The notes: generated from the sequence alone by a model not told the origin. A stretch of 64,000 bases of DNA from Microthyrium microscopicum (GCA_010405405.1 MU004233.1:2024539-2088538); one strand, 5' to 3'; shown: positions 22,326 to 36,677, counted from the stretch's first letter. Numbers and translations: made by a program.

Positions 22326-22577
22326 TCAAATCGTGCCAACATTGAACGAACAAAAAGCCAGGGCATTGTTCACATTCATGCCTACGCTGCCGATGGTCGC
22401 GGAAATAACGTGCATACGCCTTAGTTGATAGTTACTCGACTTTTTGTTTATATGCATGAATGACCAAGTCCATATTTGCGGTGTATACGGACGAATGACT
22501 GAGTGTTGATCATAATGACTAGTGGAAGCATAGATCATAGATAGGACAAGCAAGATAGTGATAGCAATACTATTCAT
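22326..22577 (-). CDS. Doubtful small secreted protein
   Basis: From an internal ATG, a frame of 83 residues begins with a signal-like segment (MNSIAITILLVLSMIYAS) and continues as a polar/aromatic mature part (QIWTWSFMHINKKSSN) with a single Cys near the end. It could be a decayed or lineage-specific secreted protein, or chance. A longer start (22676) is open but adds no recognisable sequence. Confidence 0.25.
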   Translation of the reverse strand: MNSIAITILLVLSMIYASTSHYDQHSVIRPYTPQIWTWSFMHINKKSSNYQLRRMHVISATIGSVGMNVNNALAFCSFNVGTI

Positions 22578-25500
22578 CCGAGAGCTAGTTTGGAAGACAA
22601 CAGAAGCCCTGTCTAGAACGATCGTGCTGGAGAAATTTGCTAATAGTGGTGACACTGGTCCACAATTAACCTTCAACTGGCTAATGTTTTGACGGTTCCT
22701 AGATCAGTGCTTGACAAAGAGGCTAATACTGTACACAGCAGTTCTTCTCGTAAAAGTTTATCTAATGGGCGATGGCACAAACGAAGTATCAATTCACGCT
22801 ACGTGCTTCTGAATATGAATCAATATACTGAGGCCCTTGCTTCTCTAACGCAGGAACTAGCAATAGTGACGAGTTGACGACAATATAGCAGTGCGCCGTC
22901 TGGATATTGACAAAAACGCAGTCCTATATGTACGAATATTTGACACACAAGATCTGAGCGTGTATATTACAAACCAGACCGTATGATTTATGTGCAAGAA
23001 CGAGCAATACAATTGAGGTATATGGAACAATATATACTTTAGCCAAGTACTACTCCCGCACGCCAGGACCTGGGTAATTTGTAGAATAGAACCTTGGTGG
23101 AACATACGCGTCCTTCCAAGTATTCAATATGTCCAGGGCTCAGGATCCGCAATGGCCAGATTTAGAACCTTCTGAACCGGTTTCTTGTCGATCTGCCGTG
23201 GACCTGGACCCTTGGAAGAATAAATTAAATCTGGTCAGAGGCATCAAATGCAATGATGTATCAATGCATACAACTATATGAGTACAGTGCGAGTAGTGCC
23301 CAAGGGAACCGCCGCTCAGCTCATATTTAATCAGCGTTGAAGAAAGATCAAAGATCACGAACTACCGTATGACAAGCAGGTACAGCCTGATAGATTTACC
23401 ATTTCATGCTGACATGTCCACCCACTTCCCTGACAAAACGAGGGCGTAGGGAGGATTGGCCAGGACTAGACCGAAATGGGCAAAGGATGACCGTTACTTG
23501 TGGCTAAATTAGCGTATCTGCCATCACGGCTGTATCGGCACACATCGAAGTTTTCCCCATGTCAGAGGCTTCGGAGCGGCGCGCTCGTTGGTGCGCTTGA
23601 ATGCTGACAAGTTGATGGCATTATATCCAAGTTTTATGTACCGCGGTGTGTGTTTTTTGAGACAGGACTCTCATTCGGGATGAGATGTTTCAAAAAAACC
23701 GTTTTAGCTCCTGTAGGAGTATGATATCAAAGTATCTTATCCATCAGGCAAAAGATCTAGACTTTCTATGCCCTCAGCATTTTGGTTCTGGGAACATGGA
23801 GTATTTGAGAGAGATAGGGCAGGTTATGATGCCGACTCGTGGTGTTTAATCTTCCAGCCACTGAACTCTCATTGGTGATGAGCCTGATAGCCTGTGCTGA
23901 TCTTATCTGGCCTGATCCCTGCTACCCTGCTTAAGGACCGAGTCTAGATCTATAACTTTAGCCTCCTGAGTCCCATCTCTTTAAGATTCCGACGTTGCGG
24001 ATCTTGGCGTTCATCGTGTGATAGTTACGTGACAAAGCAAACGTCCATCTGGTCTAGACTTGTGATTGAAGCCTTGAAACAAGAGAAATCAAAATGTATA
24101 AGAAACCACGCACAGGAAAGCACATAATGAACTTGCGCTCTACAAGTACGCAATCCAGAAAGAAGCTGACAATATGTATGTTGGCCCCATAAAATGATTA
24201 CAGCAGATCAATTGTCTTCATCGTTCTAGAAGCTACGGGACGGAGAATTCTAGAAAACCCATCGGTGAAGAAAGCTTGTAAGCGATGAGCTACTGAGTAC
24301 TACTTGTACTCGCCCCATGCGCTGCATGACAAAGTTTTAGCTTCAACGAACGAAGTAACACTCGATCAAGTTTATCAAGTGGACTCACGACATGTCCACA
24401 ATGGTAAAAGACGGCTCTGCTGTAGCTCTTGATGAAGTTGACATGTTTACGTGAATAATGACCGCCCTGTTGTAATTCATGACACATGGGAATTTTGAAA
24501 TCGCGTGTGTCTATCATCGCATTGCTTGGTTTGGAATGCTTCTCATATTTTAAATTTGGACCTTTCATTTTTCGGAGTTTTGATTGGGTGCAATCAAGGT
24601 GGATCGCGAGATAATAGACGATTTATAGTTGTACAAATCGCGTTTCGCAATTAAAACCGGCTGCTCTCGGATGCAGCATTGGTAGCATTGTAAACTATAA
24701 CGACAATCAGGTAGTGAACTGGCATGTAAAGGCGCAATTGGAGGCCAAAGCAACACGAGAGCCTAGATTCTCATTTCGTCTCTCCATCCTAGATTGTAAA
24801 ACGGAGCTATTCCAGCCAAGTGTCGAGGAACTGATGAACCAAATGACTTTTGCTCCTTGAAGGATCATCTCCAACAAACCTTGCGTCCCTTAACTCTGCT
24901 CCTTGGTCGCCTTGATTACCACTTGATACTGGCAACACAGTCTGGAAGATATCCAACAACTCCCTGCTGTGCCGCATTCTCGCAGACATATCGCGTTCAC
25001 GACTGCATTTCGCCATAAAGCATTCCAACAATCCTATCACACCAAATTTTCACTGCGTGCCGTCGTTGAGATAACAAACATAAAACTGAACCAGACTTTT
25101 GGGAGCCAACGCGCGGTAGTTGTGCCACGTTTGGTTGGTATAGTTGGTAAGGGGTCAATTTGTAGGATTTGTTGTTCAGTCATTGGTCTGGCCTTGCATT
25201 GCCAACCCGTGGCGACGAAGATCTTTTACTTTTGCGGGAGAGCCACACATCTGGCCAACTGGATCAGCATTATCGACCCTGATTTCGAGATCTCAACGCG
25301 GAATTAGGAGACGTTAGCCAACCACACCAACCACACCAACTGGCCTTGATCTGATATTATATTTTACTCAACTCACGCAACAAAAGTCGGAATCAGTCCA
25401 TATTTACCACGAACCATTCCTAGGCCATTTTTCGGTTGGATTTATGCATACGTAGGCTCGACCTGCCAAACTATTTTTAAACGAGAAACTCAGCTGGGCC

Positions 25501-25790
25501 AAGAAGTCAACGGGCGCCGCCATTCTTTGTGGGCTTTTGTGGCACCAACCTGGTTCTAGATCTGGCAAGGATCGACATCATCTCTCCACGCTTTCCAAAA
25601 CCTACAAACTCTCCACTGCGACCCTTGGGTTGCATCTCACAACTTGCAACTCCAACCCTCTAACTAACTCAACCTGGATTTCTGGTCTCCCTCCGCCGAC
25701 TTCCTTTCAGATCGTTCTCTATCCAGCAAAACCCGCGAACCTTTACAACTACATCCACGCATCCAGTCAATCTGGCGCCCACTTTTCCCC
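22578..25790. other. Gene-poor stretch, about 3.2 kb
   Basis: No supported gene or repeat pair was found. All open frames are below about 150 residues and none has a domain. The last 250 bp (about 25540-25790) are CT/CA-rich and look like the leader of the histidine kinase gene. Confidence 0.5.
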
Positions 25791-28700
25791 ATGTCTGGCT
25801 TGGTGGAGGCGCCTTGGAGGCCGGAAGAAACAGCTACCACAACAACTACAAGTGGACGACAAACACTTTGCATCACCACCTCAAAAGCTGATGTTGTTCT
25901 CCAGAATGGTGATCAGGGGTTTCACAAGGAAGTTCTGCGGTTCTGGAGTCAGGACGAAAATAATGCGGCTGAGGCTCTAATACATCTCAAGGCCAGACTT
26001 CGGACCATTCGCAACAATGATTTCTGGACTAGTGCAACTGAAGGCTTCGCTGAGCTGCTTGGGGCGCAATACGCATTCATCAGCAAGAGATTGGATGTGT
26101 TTGATCAGAATTTGGATACTGAACTTACGGAGTCCAAGCCTGAGGACTGTCTTATGGGAATGTCCATTTACTTTAATGATGGCAGGGGATTCGAAAACAA
26201 TTCCAAAGACATCAAATACTTTGCATTCGGATCTCCTTGTGCGCATATGAGGCATAACAAGGTTTTACTCATTCCAGAAAATTTGCCCGCTGTTTGCCCA
26301 AATAATGCAAACGAACTGCCAGCAGAACCCGAATGTGAGCGCCCGCAATCTTTCCCACAGATCATCCTGCTTGTTGTTCATTGTTTGCTCCACTGCAATA
26401 CGTACTACGTATAGAAGTATATTGCGCATGATCTTACACTGTATAAACTAGATGGGTATCTTTTCAAAATGATCTTGCAAAGTACCTGCACATCAGATAT
26501 AATGAGACTAACATCTTATAGCCTATCTAGCGGTTCCATTATCGTATCTTCCACCTAACTCATCATCTGCCATCGTTTATGGACATTTCGGAGTCATGTG
26601 GACGCCACAAGGCAATGCGGAAAGGAAGCTGAGCTATTCTTGTATAGAAAATATTCTCCATAGTCTGGAAGATCTTATAGCATCACGTTTCGAAGAGTTA
26701 GGCTACTTGGATGACTTGAAGCATCGCAAGGTGCAGAGAGTACAGATGGCAACTCCACCAGCTTCCACTCGCGATACAGCTAGTCTTCATAATCCTGTGG
26801 CTGCAGCTCTCTCACTAAAACCTTTTGCTCGAAGCTTGAGCCATGAACTTCGGACTCCAATGCAAGGCGTTATTGGAATGCTCGATCTCATGCATGCCAG
26901 AGTGCAAGAAGCGACGGAAGATTTTGTCGATCCCAGAGTCGCAGCTATATTTCAAGATCTACGCGAGAACATTGAAATAGTCCAGGACAGCGCACGAAGA
27001 GCAGTTGAAGCTGCCGACAACGTTGTCCATGCTTACGACATGAACATGACGGTTCCTGAAGCCTCAATGAACGAAAATGACGAGGAAATCTACTCACCAC
27101 ACCTTGGAAGCGAGACTTCCTCACAACCAACTCCGAGTGGTAATATTGCCACACGAGGCCACAAACGCAATCGATCCAGTCTAGATGTTATTCTGGATAA
27201 GCCATCCAAGATTCAGCGAGTGCAATCTAGTGCCCAACTCTTGAGAGACAGCACAAACAGCTCAACCGCTACCTTGGAACAGTCTTTGACCCCTGGATTC
27301 GGTACTCCGCAGTTAGAAGGATCACCAAGTGGTTCCGTGTCAGGTGAACGTCACATAGCACCCGGTGTGAGGCAAACTGTAATCACTGACATGCTTCAAA
27401 ATCTGTTCACGGACGCTCTGAAGGTTGGCGGAAGACCAGAATCTGCTATTGCTCAGCCGATCGAAGGTGGTGAAGAAATTGAGGTTCGGCAAAGAAGCGC
27501 AAGTGGAGAAGAAAAGGTCAAATTGGTCAGATGGACTATTGATCCGGCAGTTCCTGATACCATCTTAATTGATGAACGAGATCTGACTGGTCTTCTCTCT
27601 CGAGTTCTTCACAACGCTTTCAAGTTCACGGAATCCGGTCACATTACAACCACTATCAGATTGAGTCCAAAGGGCAAATACATCATAATTAATGTCGCAG
27701 ATACAGGCACTGGAATTCCCGATGCGTTCAAGCCATATCTTTTTAGAGCATTCTCCAAAGAGGATGATAGCATCACGAGGCAAAGCGAGGGTCTTGGACT
27801 TGGATTAATGGTTGCAAAAGGTCTTGCAAGGAGGCTCAACGGAGATCTCTATAACGTCAGATCAGAAATCAGTGGTCCAAACAGAGGGACAGAGTTTGAA
27901 ATGAAGATTCCTCTTACGCCGGGAGATGTGGTCAGTAGGCCAAGCACACCTTTTGGATCAAGATCACCTTCATCAAATGCACGCTCTGTGGACCCAGAAC
28001 TCCCGGTTCCTAATGGTCTTTCCAATCAAAACCTTAAATCGCCACAGCCACGTAAATCCTCGACAGTCCGACATGCTCGTAGTAACAGCTTGCTTTCAAG
28101 AGTTGCTCCAAATCCTGGATACACTCCATCTACCCACCCTATCATTCCTCACACTCATCCAGCGAATAGTCGTCCTCTATACATTTCCACAGCCAACGCG
28201 CCGACTCCACCCTCTCCACTATCCACACCAAGGATTCCCGAAATTCTCAATCTTGAGCCGTGTCCAACCCAGCCAGTTCAGCCAAGATTACCAAAACGTC
28301 ACGCAAAACGCAAGCTGGCCCACAATCTTCCTCTTTCATTTCTCGTGGTGGAAGACAATCATGTCCTGCGCAAGGTCCTTGTCCAGATGCTCCGCAACTT
28401 TGGCTATGCCCACGTCCACACAGCCTACGATGGCGCTGATGCCATCCGCCAAATGGAGCTACACCACAAACGCGTACTTTCCGGCGAAGCACTCTACGAG
28501 ATTGACGTGGTTCTTATGGACCTGTGGATGCCAACCATGACTGGATATCAGGCAGCAGAATACATTCTCAAACATTCGGCAGAGAATATGCCACTACACG
28601 ATGCCAAGTCGCTAGGTGGTTGGAAGACGCCGGTCATTATGGCAGTAACAGCAGACATGACCGACGAAGCTATTGTCAACGTCTCCAAAGCTGGCATGAG

Positions 28701-28803
28701 GGGACCGTTGATGAAGCCATACACGATCCTCGACCTTGAGCGCACACTCTGGGAGCTCTGTGCGCCAACGGTTGCTATCACTACGACGTCAGTGGGCGCG
28801 TAA
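25791..28803 (+). CDS. Hybrid sensor histidine kinase (GAF-like, HisKA, HATPase, receiver)
   Basis: Two exons (25791-26334, 26522-28803) give 941 residues. An N-terminal GAF-like sensory region (FWTSATEGFAELLGAQYAFI, FGSPCAHMRHNKVLLIP, YLAVPL, HFGVMWTPQG) spans the intron, and the join EPES-YLAVPL restores this conserved run. The HisKA box is SHELRTPMQG with His289. The ATPase domain (about 520-640) has VLHNAFKFTESG, DTGTGIP and GLGLGL. A Ser/Pro linker leads to a receiver (about 796-931): FLVVEDN, the phospho-acceptor Asp848 in VVLMDLWMP, AVTADM and LMKPY. All phosphorelay residues are present, so it should pass phosphate to a YPD1-type protein. The signal is unknown and no transmembrane segment is seen. 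The 187-bp intron is longer than its neighbours and could hide a small exon. Confidence 0.9.
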
Positions 28804-29605
28804 ACCATCTAGCAACACATATTTTCGGCAATCTAGATGCATTTTCAAACACTTGTTTTCACGAAGATGCCTGTTGACAGGCAACGATTTTTCTTTTCCA
28901 AAATGAGTGTTTGCCACACCATTTATATCGCGCATTTGGGCATGGCTAGTCCAGAATGGTGTTTTTCTTCACAGATAGAAGAGACTTCACAGTCACTTTG
29001 GGGTATTATGGTTTACAAGCATTATGGCATAGCAATGGGTGTTTTCATGTATTATTCGCATTAAACGACTTTGATATCCCGACATGTATTTGATGTAGAA
29101 TGCTGGCACAAAAGGGAGGCATGCATATGGAGATATATGAGGAGATTATAGCTGGGTACTCATATATATTACATACTATTGAACTAGTAATAGATGGTCA
29201 ATCATTTCAAGTTTATATCCTACTTTGTTATGATGATATGTCTCTTGAACTAATGAGTGAAATAGACAATATTCAGCCAGTGCTAATGGGCTCTTAGACG
29301 GTGAGACTAATGCTTGTGGATTCGTATCAGTATAGCGTCCAATGCTTTTCCCAGAAGAACAGACATGTCCGCAGACATCTAGGATCCTCCTTGCTCGAGG
29401 CTAGATACTGTATATGCTTTTTTCTTGAATGATTGGCATATGATGGAAGAGATGGAAGAGAATTTGATGGTGACGTGGTGAGCTTCTTCCTCATCACGAT
29501 TGCCCCGCGACAACAGTGGGGTGTTTGGTGGGGCAATTCAACTCAACTTTTGATCTTAAGGTTGGTTCTCTGAAGAATAAGAGCTTGGGCATCGCCAGCT
29601 CCGAT
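28804..29605. other. Intergenic between histidine kinase and enolase
   Basis: About 800 bp. Short frames at 28837-29297 show no domain. Nothing is supported. Confidence 0.55.
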
Positions 29606-31365
<1,760 letters not shown>

Positions 31366-32262
31366 AGAAAAATCCATTGAAGGCATCCGAATACCCCATC
31401 GAAAGAGTGTATGGCCAGTAGATTGAACAAGAAAAGATGACTGGTTACGATTATGATGGAAAATTGCCATTTCGAACTGCGTAAGTAGAAAATCCAAGTG
31501 TATTTGCAATATCAAACGCTTCACGTCTACAGTACTAGCGAATGGAATGTTAAGCGCGATTTGAAAGGTTGTTCTGCCGTTGTCTGGATTCTGGAACTAA
31601 CTCCATTTCGCGCCCAGCTCGAAAGGGGTATACACTGACAAAGAGTTTCCAGTCACTGACGCGCCAAATGCTTTCCATAATCGTATAGGCAAAACTGTTC
31701 AAGAAGAAGATACATCAAAAGCTTCCGCAACGAACCTGAGAATTGGGAAATCTCAATTTCTCGATGTGCCCAAAATTCTAACCTACTGCTTACCACACGT
31801 TGCTACGCTTTACCCCCAAGATGCTTCCGCTTTCAATCAGCGATCTTAATCTAATTGACCAATTGTTATCCAGACCTATTATTTGCGGCCCAGGATACAC
31901 TCGCGAAGCATTCCAAAACCTTAATTCTAATTTGTGTCCATCCGAGCGTGTTTACATTCCTTCTCCTGTCACTCCATTCCGAGTCAAGATCAACCACGCT
32001 CCCCTGAGCACGATGTAAAAGGAGAAATCCCACTGCGAGCACCATGTTTGTTTCTTCTCCTGCCGTCCTGTGCTTTCTCACGATCAATTTGACTTTTCCC
32101 ATCTGTCCAGTCCTTCGCTTGTCCAACAACACTCGTTACAGCTTGGTCCACAACAATCTTTCGCGTTTTCCAGTCCTATCAGTCGCTCATTCAAACCAGT
32201 TCCCAGCTTCTTCTCAAACCTATAATAATAACTAATATCAACAACCTCACCCACAACACACC
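31366..32262. other. Intergenic, promoter of the glycine-rich protein
   Basis: About 900 bp. Plus-strand frames 31800-32018 and 32044-32235 have no domain. The last 50 bp are CA-rich (AACAACCTCACCCACAACACACC) before the ATG. Confidence 0.55.
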
Positions 32263-33205
32263 ATGAAATTCTCAAACACCATCGCCGTCCTAGCCGGCGC
32301 AACCCTCATCTCCGCCCAATCTTCCCGTACCATACCCCCCCTCCCCTAGGAACCCCATATCCCACACACACTGACCAGAGCCCATAGCATCATACACAAC
32401 AGTGTATTCGTACGCCACAGCCCCGTGCACCGAAACAATCGGCACCGACACCGTAACCTCCACCATCGTCGTCCAAACCTGCCCCGCCTGCACCGCCCAC
32501 CCAACCACCACGGTCTACACGACCGAATACGTGTCCGACTGCTCCTCCGGCGCCGTGACAAACACGTACACTGTCACAGAGACTTGTGACGCGGGCTGCC
32601 AGAACACGCGCAGTGGCTGGGTTCCGCCGGGCTTTACGGTTACTACGACGGGGACTTTGACGCAGACTGTGCCGTGTGCTTGTACGCATAGCGGGTATGT
32701 TAATGGCGGTGGCAATGGCGGGAACGGAGGCAATGGTGGGGATGGGAATGGTGGTGGTGATGGGGGTGATGGTGGGAACGGCGGTAATGGTGGGAATGGT
32801 GGGGATGGTGGGCCAAGTGATCCTTCGGACCCTGGCACCGGTAACCGCGGTGGTGATGGAGGTGATGGTGGAGACGGAGGGAATGGCGGCAACGGAGGGA
32901 ATGGCAGTGGTTCCACCCCAGGAGGCAGCGGTGGTGACGGCGGCAATGGAGGCAACGGAGGCAATGGTGGTAATGGCAGCGGTTCAACTGGCGGTGGAGA
33001 CGGCGGCAACGGTGGTAATGGAGGTAATGGCGGCAATGGAGGAAATGGCGGTGCTGGCTCGACGACAATGCAGACTGGTGGGCCGACGGCTACTACGAGC
33101 CATACTACCGTTGCGCCGTATACGGGTGCTGCGTCGCCGCTGGCTACTGTTGCGGCGGAAGCGTTTGTGGGTATTGTCGCTGCGATGGGTGTGTTTTTGT
33201 TGTAG
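32263..33205 (+). CDS. Glycine/asparagine-repeat GPI-anchored surface protein
   Basis: Two exons (32263-32326, 32388-33205) give 293 residues. MKFSNTIAVLAGATLISAQ is a signal peptide. A domain of about 100 residues follows, rich in Thr/Val with several Cys (TAPCTETIGTD, VQTCPACTAHP, VSDCSSG, ETCDAGCQNT, VPCACTHSG), typical of fungal surface proteins. Residues about 125-245 are almost entirely GGN/GGD repeats (GGNGGNGGDGGN), encoded by GGC/GGT/AAT repeats at 32705-33055. The tail ends in a hydrophobic segment (FVGIVAAMGVFLL) preceded by small residues, fitting a GPI anchor. The role is probably in wall structure or adhesion. Long antisense frames here result from the repeat. Confidence 0.8.
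32705..33055 (+). repeat. GGN/GGD-coding tandem repeat
   Basis: Degenerate 9-bp units of the type GGTGGCAAT or GGAGGCAAC run through the exon in frame. Third-position variation keeps Gly-Gly-Asn/Asp while the DNA drifts, which suggests selection on the protein repeat. Confidence 0.7.
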
Positions 33206-33804
33206 GCTTTGATTTTGATATGTATTCTATGTTTTGGGTTTCAGGGGTAAGCTAAATCATCCTTTTGTCACTGCAGGTTTATATGAGTTATGAAATTAAT
33301 ATTTGTTAGTTTTTAGGTTTCACTTATGGATTGAAGCCAAAGTTTCAGTAATCTTTTTCCACATAGAGCATAATCTTGTTGCGCTGTTATGTTCTGGCTG
33401 GTTGACGGGGTGCTTGTCAGTAGAGTGTGTGGCAGGTAATCTTACGAAGTCAGTTTTTACTGTAGTATTTCATAGGCATATTCCATGATTAATTGATTCC
33501 CATTCTTATGAGCTCGTGTTGATATCGTTACCCTGTAGAAGTGCTTAACGCGGCAATGATATTGTTGACTACGACGCGGGTGTTTGTTGGCTCTCCGAAT
33601 CGAACCCCTTACAGAAGAATGTTGCCAGACGCGCTGCCCAAGAAAGGATAGAACGTGCCACCGGCTTCAATCTATCACCCATCCTCATGCTCTCTTTCGA
33701 ACTCGTCCTCAGCTATGTTCCATAGCCCACACGAAATCTTCTATTCAGACCCATGGTCGTCGTGAGTAGATGATCAATTACCGATGCCACTTGTATCCGG
33801 CAGC
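33206..33804. other. Intergenic 3' flank
   Basis: About 600 bp with no supported gene, up to the target-site duplication of MITE copy A. Confidence 0.55.
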
Positions 33805-33810
33805 GTAGGA

Positions 33811-34022
33811 CAACGGGTCGGCAAAATAACTGGCGCGCTCCCATCAACCTTGATGGCTCCCAGATGCTACGCTCATTTATCGAGTGCTCTATTTGCCATA
33901 GAGGTTGTTCAAAATAGAACAATTTATCGAATACAATGGGAATTATAGCACTTTTTGCTTAAGAGCTTGGTAGCAGCCATCAGAGTTCATGGGAGAAGGC
34001 CATTTATTTTGCCATGCCGTTG
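33811..34022 (+). mobile_element. MITE family 1, copy A (212 bp)
   Basis: Terminal inverted repeats: left CAACGGGTCGGCAAAATAAC followed by TGGCGCGCTCCCATCAA; right end complementary (TTCATGGGAGAAGGCC, TTTATTTTGCC, CCGTTG). The hexamer GTAGGA flanks both ends (33805-33810, 34023-34028), a candidate target-site duplication. No coding capacity. It matches copy B (35797-36008) along its whole length in reverse orientation, including GCTACGCTC, GAGTGCT.TATTTGCCATA.AGG and GATGGGAATT-like blocks. It lies 54 bp beyond the stop of the F-box gene. Confidence 0.85.
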
Positions 34023-34076
34023 GTAGGAGTAGTAGCGGTATCATCGGCGAGTGGAGGTTAATTCGACTGGGTGGCA

Positions 34077-35684
34077 TCAGCCAGCAGATGAGTCCGAATA
34101 ATACCTAGATTCTTGCGAAAAGTCTGCTGCTCTTTCCCGCATCATCTCAAAATCCCGTCGTGCTAGTGTTACCTCCGAAGTGATCTTGAATCGGCCGATT
34201 TCCTCGAAATGAGCCTTGACCTCATCGATCACATCCCAAGGATATTCCAGGCCAAGTATTTCTTTTGGAGAATCGTATGAGTCCAGCATTGCTCGCTCTG
34301 GATCTGAACATGGAGTGATATGAAATTTGATGTGTCGTAAGGCGGGATGATGGTTTAATAGAGATAGTTTCTTGATCAACCTAGCTAATGTAAGTTTTCA
34401 AAGTGTCACTGGGTACTAGAGTAGGCTAGGAGGCGACGTTTCCCCATGAACTACGATCGCCACCATTGTGTCTTGCAGAACATCGACTGCAATGGGAGCC
34501 AGCGAAGTGGATGGGAATATGTCGCCTACCGACCCGTAGGATATCAAGGAAGCTTTCTGCCAGAATATGACCTACCCGTCAGCTTGAGACCATTTCTTAA
34601 CGGCAGCGTAAAATTTATTCAGTCGAAAGAATTCGACAATCATTGTATTGATCATTGGGCCCAACAAGTATGGCTTCCCTGATTCAGCTGCGTCGAATAT
34701 GTCCCAAAGGAAGTCGCTGCTTATGTGTAGTTCTTGAAGATGCGGTACCATGGCTGAAAGTGGGCGTTTGGTACTGACGAAAGCCCGCCAATACGTTATG
34801 TTCCTAATCTGTCGAGCTACTACTCCCATCTGTTCAAGAAACCCTGCTTCGTCAACTTTGAGTATTTCGAGGGTAGAACTGAGCGCTGATGTAGTACTTT
34901 CGAGCACGTCCCAGTTGAAAATCGTACCGGCTCCGAAGTGAGCATATTTGAGCTGTGTAGGAATAGCCAGGAGTTGGAACAAATTGTCTGGGCAAAGCGA
35001 TTCGATATCAGAGTCTTTGGTCCAGTGGAGGTGGCGAACATGCGGCATGGAAGATAACACGGCAGCTATCAAGTCGGAGACGCCAGGCGTTTCCAGGGGC
35101 CAATCGGTGTGAATTTCCAAGTGCTTGACACTACCTATATGTGCACCCAACTTTGTGGATATGTTGGTGAGGTAGGATTGGGAGTACTGTGAGAGTGATA
35201 GTCTCTGAACTCGCAATCTGACAGACTGACAGAAGCCCCAGGCATCAGCAGGAAAGAGTTCGCGGTTCCTACGTCTTTTGATCTCCAAGCTCACTGATCC
35301 TGTATTTAACGCTTGGTATACGAGATCGAGGTGATAGAAAAGTAGCGGACGAGAGATTTCTCGAAGACGATGACATGATGACACCAGACCTCGGACGGTT
35401 GAGAGTCTAGGACCATTGAATCCACAGGAGTATTGTTCGAAGCAAGCTAGGTTGACCACTTCGATGAGAAGTTCATTTGGGAGTTTGAGGATGTGGCATT
35501 GAGAGACGTTGCCGCTGGGAAATATAGTGGACTGTCTGAATGTAGTGATCTCTTGGGTCGTAGCGCTCGCTTTGGATGGTTGAGAAGGCGTTGGGGTGAG
35601 TTGATGAACACCGGTGAGACACTGGTGTAGGGAACGCGGAACGACGATGAAATCGATAGGCAACTCGAAGTTGGCGTCTGCCAT
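34077..35684 (-). CDS. F-box-like protein
   Basis: Exons 35684-34576 and 34380-34077 join across a 195-bp intron to 470 residues. After a low-complexity start, residues about 68-120 form an F-box (HILKLPNELLIEVVNLACF, VRGLVSSCHRLREISRPLLFYH), the Skp1-binding module of SCF ubiquitin ligases. The rest has leucine-rich, LRR-like spacing (VKHLEIHTDWPLE, VRHLHWTKDSDI, LEILKVDEAGF, LQELHISSDF), as in fungal F-box proteins with unknown targets. The start MADANFELP was preferred over an upstream ATG at 35849, which lies inside MITE copy B. The long intron may contain another exon. The gene is bracketed by two inverted MITE copies. Confidence 0.75.
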
Positions 35685-35796
35685 GATGAGTGGGGTGATG
35701 AGGGTGAACAGAAGACTGTGAGCGAGAGATGTAAAAATGAAGTTGAAGTTGAGCTCTACTCGTCGCTCCTGCCTTGCTCTTGCTCTCAGGTGCTGG

Positions 35797-36008
35797 CAAC
35801 CGGTGGACAAAATAAATGGCGTACTCCCATCAACTCTGATGACTACCACCAGCGCTGCTAACCAAAAGGTGCTTCAATTCCCATCGTATCTAATAATGTT
35901 CCCAATCCGAAAGCCCTTTATGGCAAATAAAGCACTCAATAATAGAGCGTAGCGTCTATACGCCATCAGAGTTGATGGGAGTACGCCATTTTATTTGTTA
36001 TGCAGTTG
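35797..36008 (-). mobile_element. MITE family 1, copy B (212 bp, inverted relative to copy A)
   Basis: Ends are CAACCGGTGGACAAAATAAA (35797) and its complement TTTATTTGTTATGCAGTTG (to 36008). The subterminal arms GGCGTACTCCCATCAACTCT and AGAGTTGATGGGAGTACGCC are perfect inverted repeats. The length is exactly that of copy A. No clean target-site duplication is seen (GCTG on both sides at best). It starts 113 bp upstream of the F-box start codon, so it likely forms part of that promoter or leader. Confidence 0.85.
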
Positions 36009-36677
36009 GCTGCCATCCGCTACGTTCTTCTGTCAATGATTACCTGAAACCCAATCGAATAAGTAGACATGCTTGCAGCGGGACGTCGAATTCAGTGGAG
36101 TTGGGTAAAAGTTTCCTGATGAAACCGTACATCTCTTGACGACATCTGATAATCCCGAAAACACCATTTCTTTTATAGCACTCGATGGCTACCACAGGAT
36201 GCGTTTCTAATCGAGTGCTATGGTTCCCACCGACTGCGATGGGTATCTTACGATTTTACCAGATGGTCTGTACAGGTGTGTTGGCTCTATATGATGGAAC
36301 CTTTTATTGATAAATTCCTGAAGTACGTTATTTATAAGGTGCGGTGGTAGACATCGCACTCGATGGCATGGTGCCAATAATTTGTCGACCCGCCGTGAGG
36401 TCTTCGGGTGTCACTTTTGTCATTTGGCGCGAACTTCCATATCCACGTTTATGTGTTTGTCGACATGCCAAAGGTTCATGGGCGGGTCTCCTGTAGCTGT
36501 TCTTGCTATTCATTATCGAGTGGAGGAATTGAATGGCCTAACCCAACCAACAGGCAAGTAGTATTGACAATACGTTCTTCCCATTTCAAGAACCGTGGTC
36601 TGATTCCCCAAATCTTCATGCTGAATTGGAAGACCCGTGTGCAGCAGTAGACTGCAAGTAACAGAAACTCTTGCAAG
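36009..36677. other. Intergenic between F-box promoter and ADE8 3' end
   Basis: About 670 bp. It contains a small inverted repeat, TAGCACTCGAT (36176-36186) and ATCGAGTGCTA (36210-36220). No gene is supported. Confidence 0.5.

Noticed and set aside
22578-25790. Decayed transposon in the gene-poor stretch
   Set aside because: No terminal repeats, duplicated blocks or transposase-like frames could be seen by eye.
26335-26521. A middle exon inside the histidine kinase intron
   Set aside because: The direct join already restores the conserved EPES-YLAVPL run; no small exon with good sites was found, though it cannot be excluded.
32515-33036. Long minus-strand Pro/Leu-rich frame opposite the glycine-rich gene
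   Set aside because: A mirror of the GGN repeat; it lacks a start context, splice sites and domain, while the sense strand has signal peptide and GPI tail.
36176-36220. Small inverted repeat TAGCACTCGAT as a third MITE copy
   Set aside because: Shares only about 10 bases (ATCGAGTGCT) with MITE family 1 and lacks its ends.
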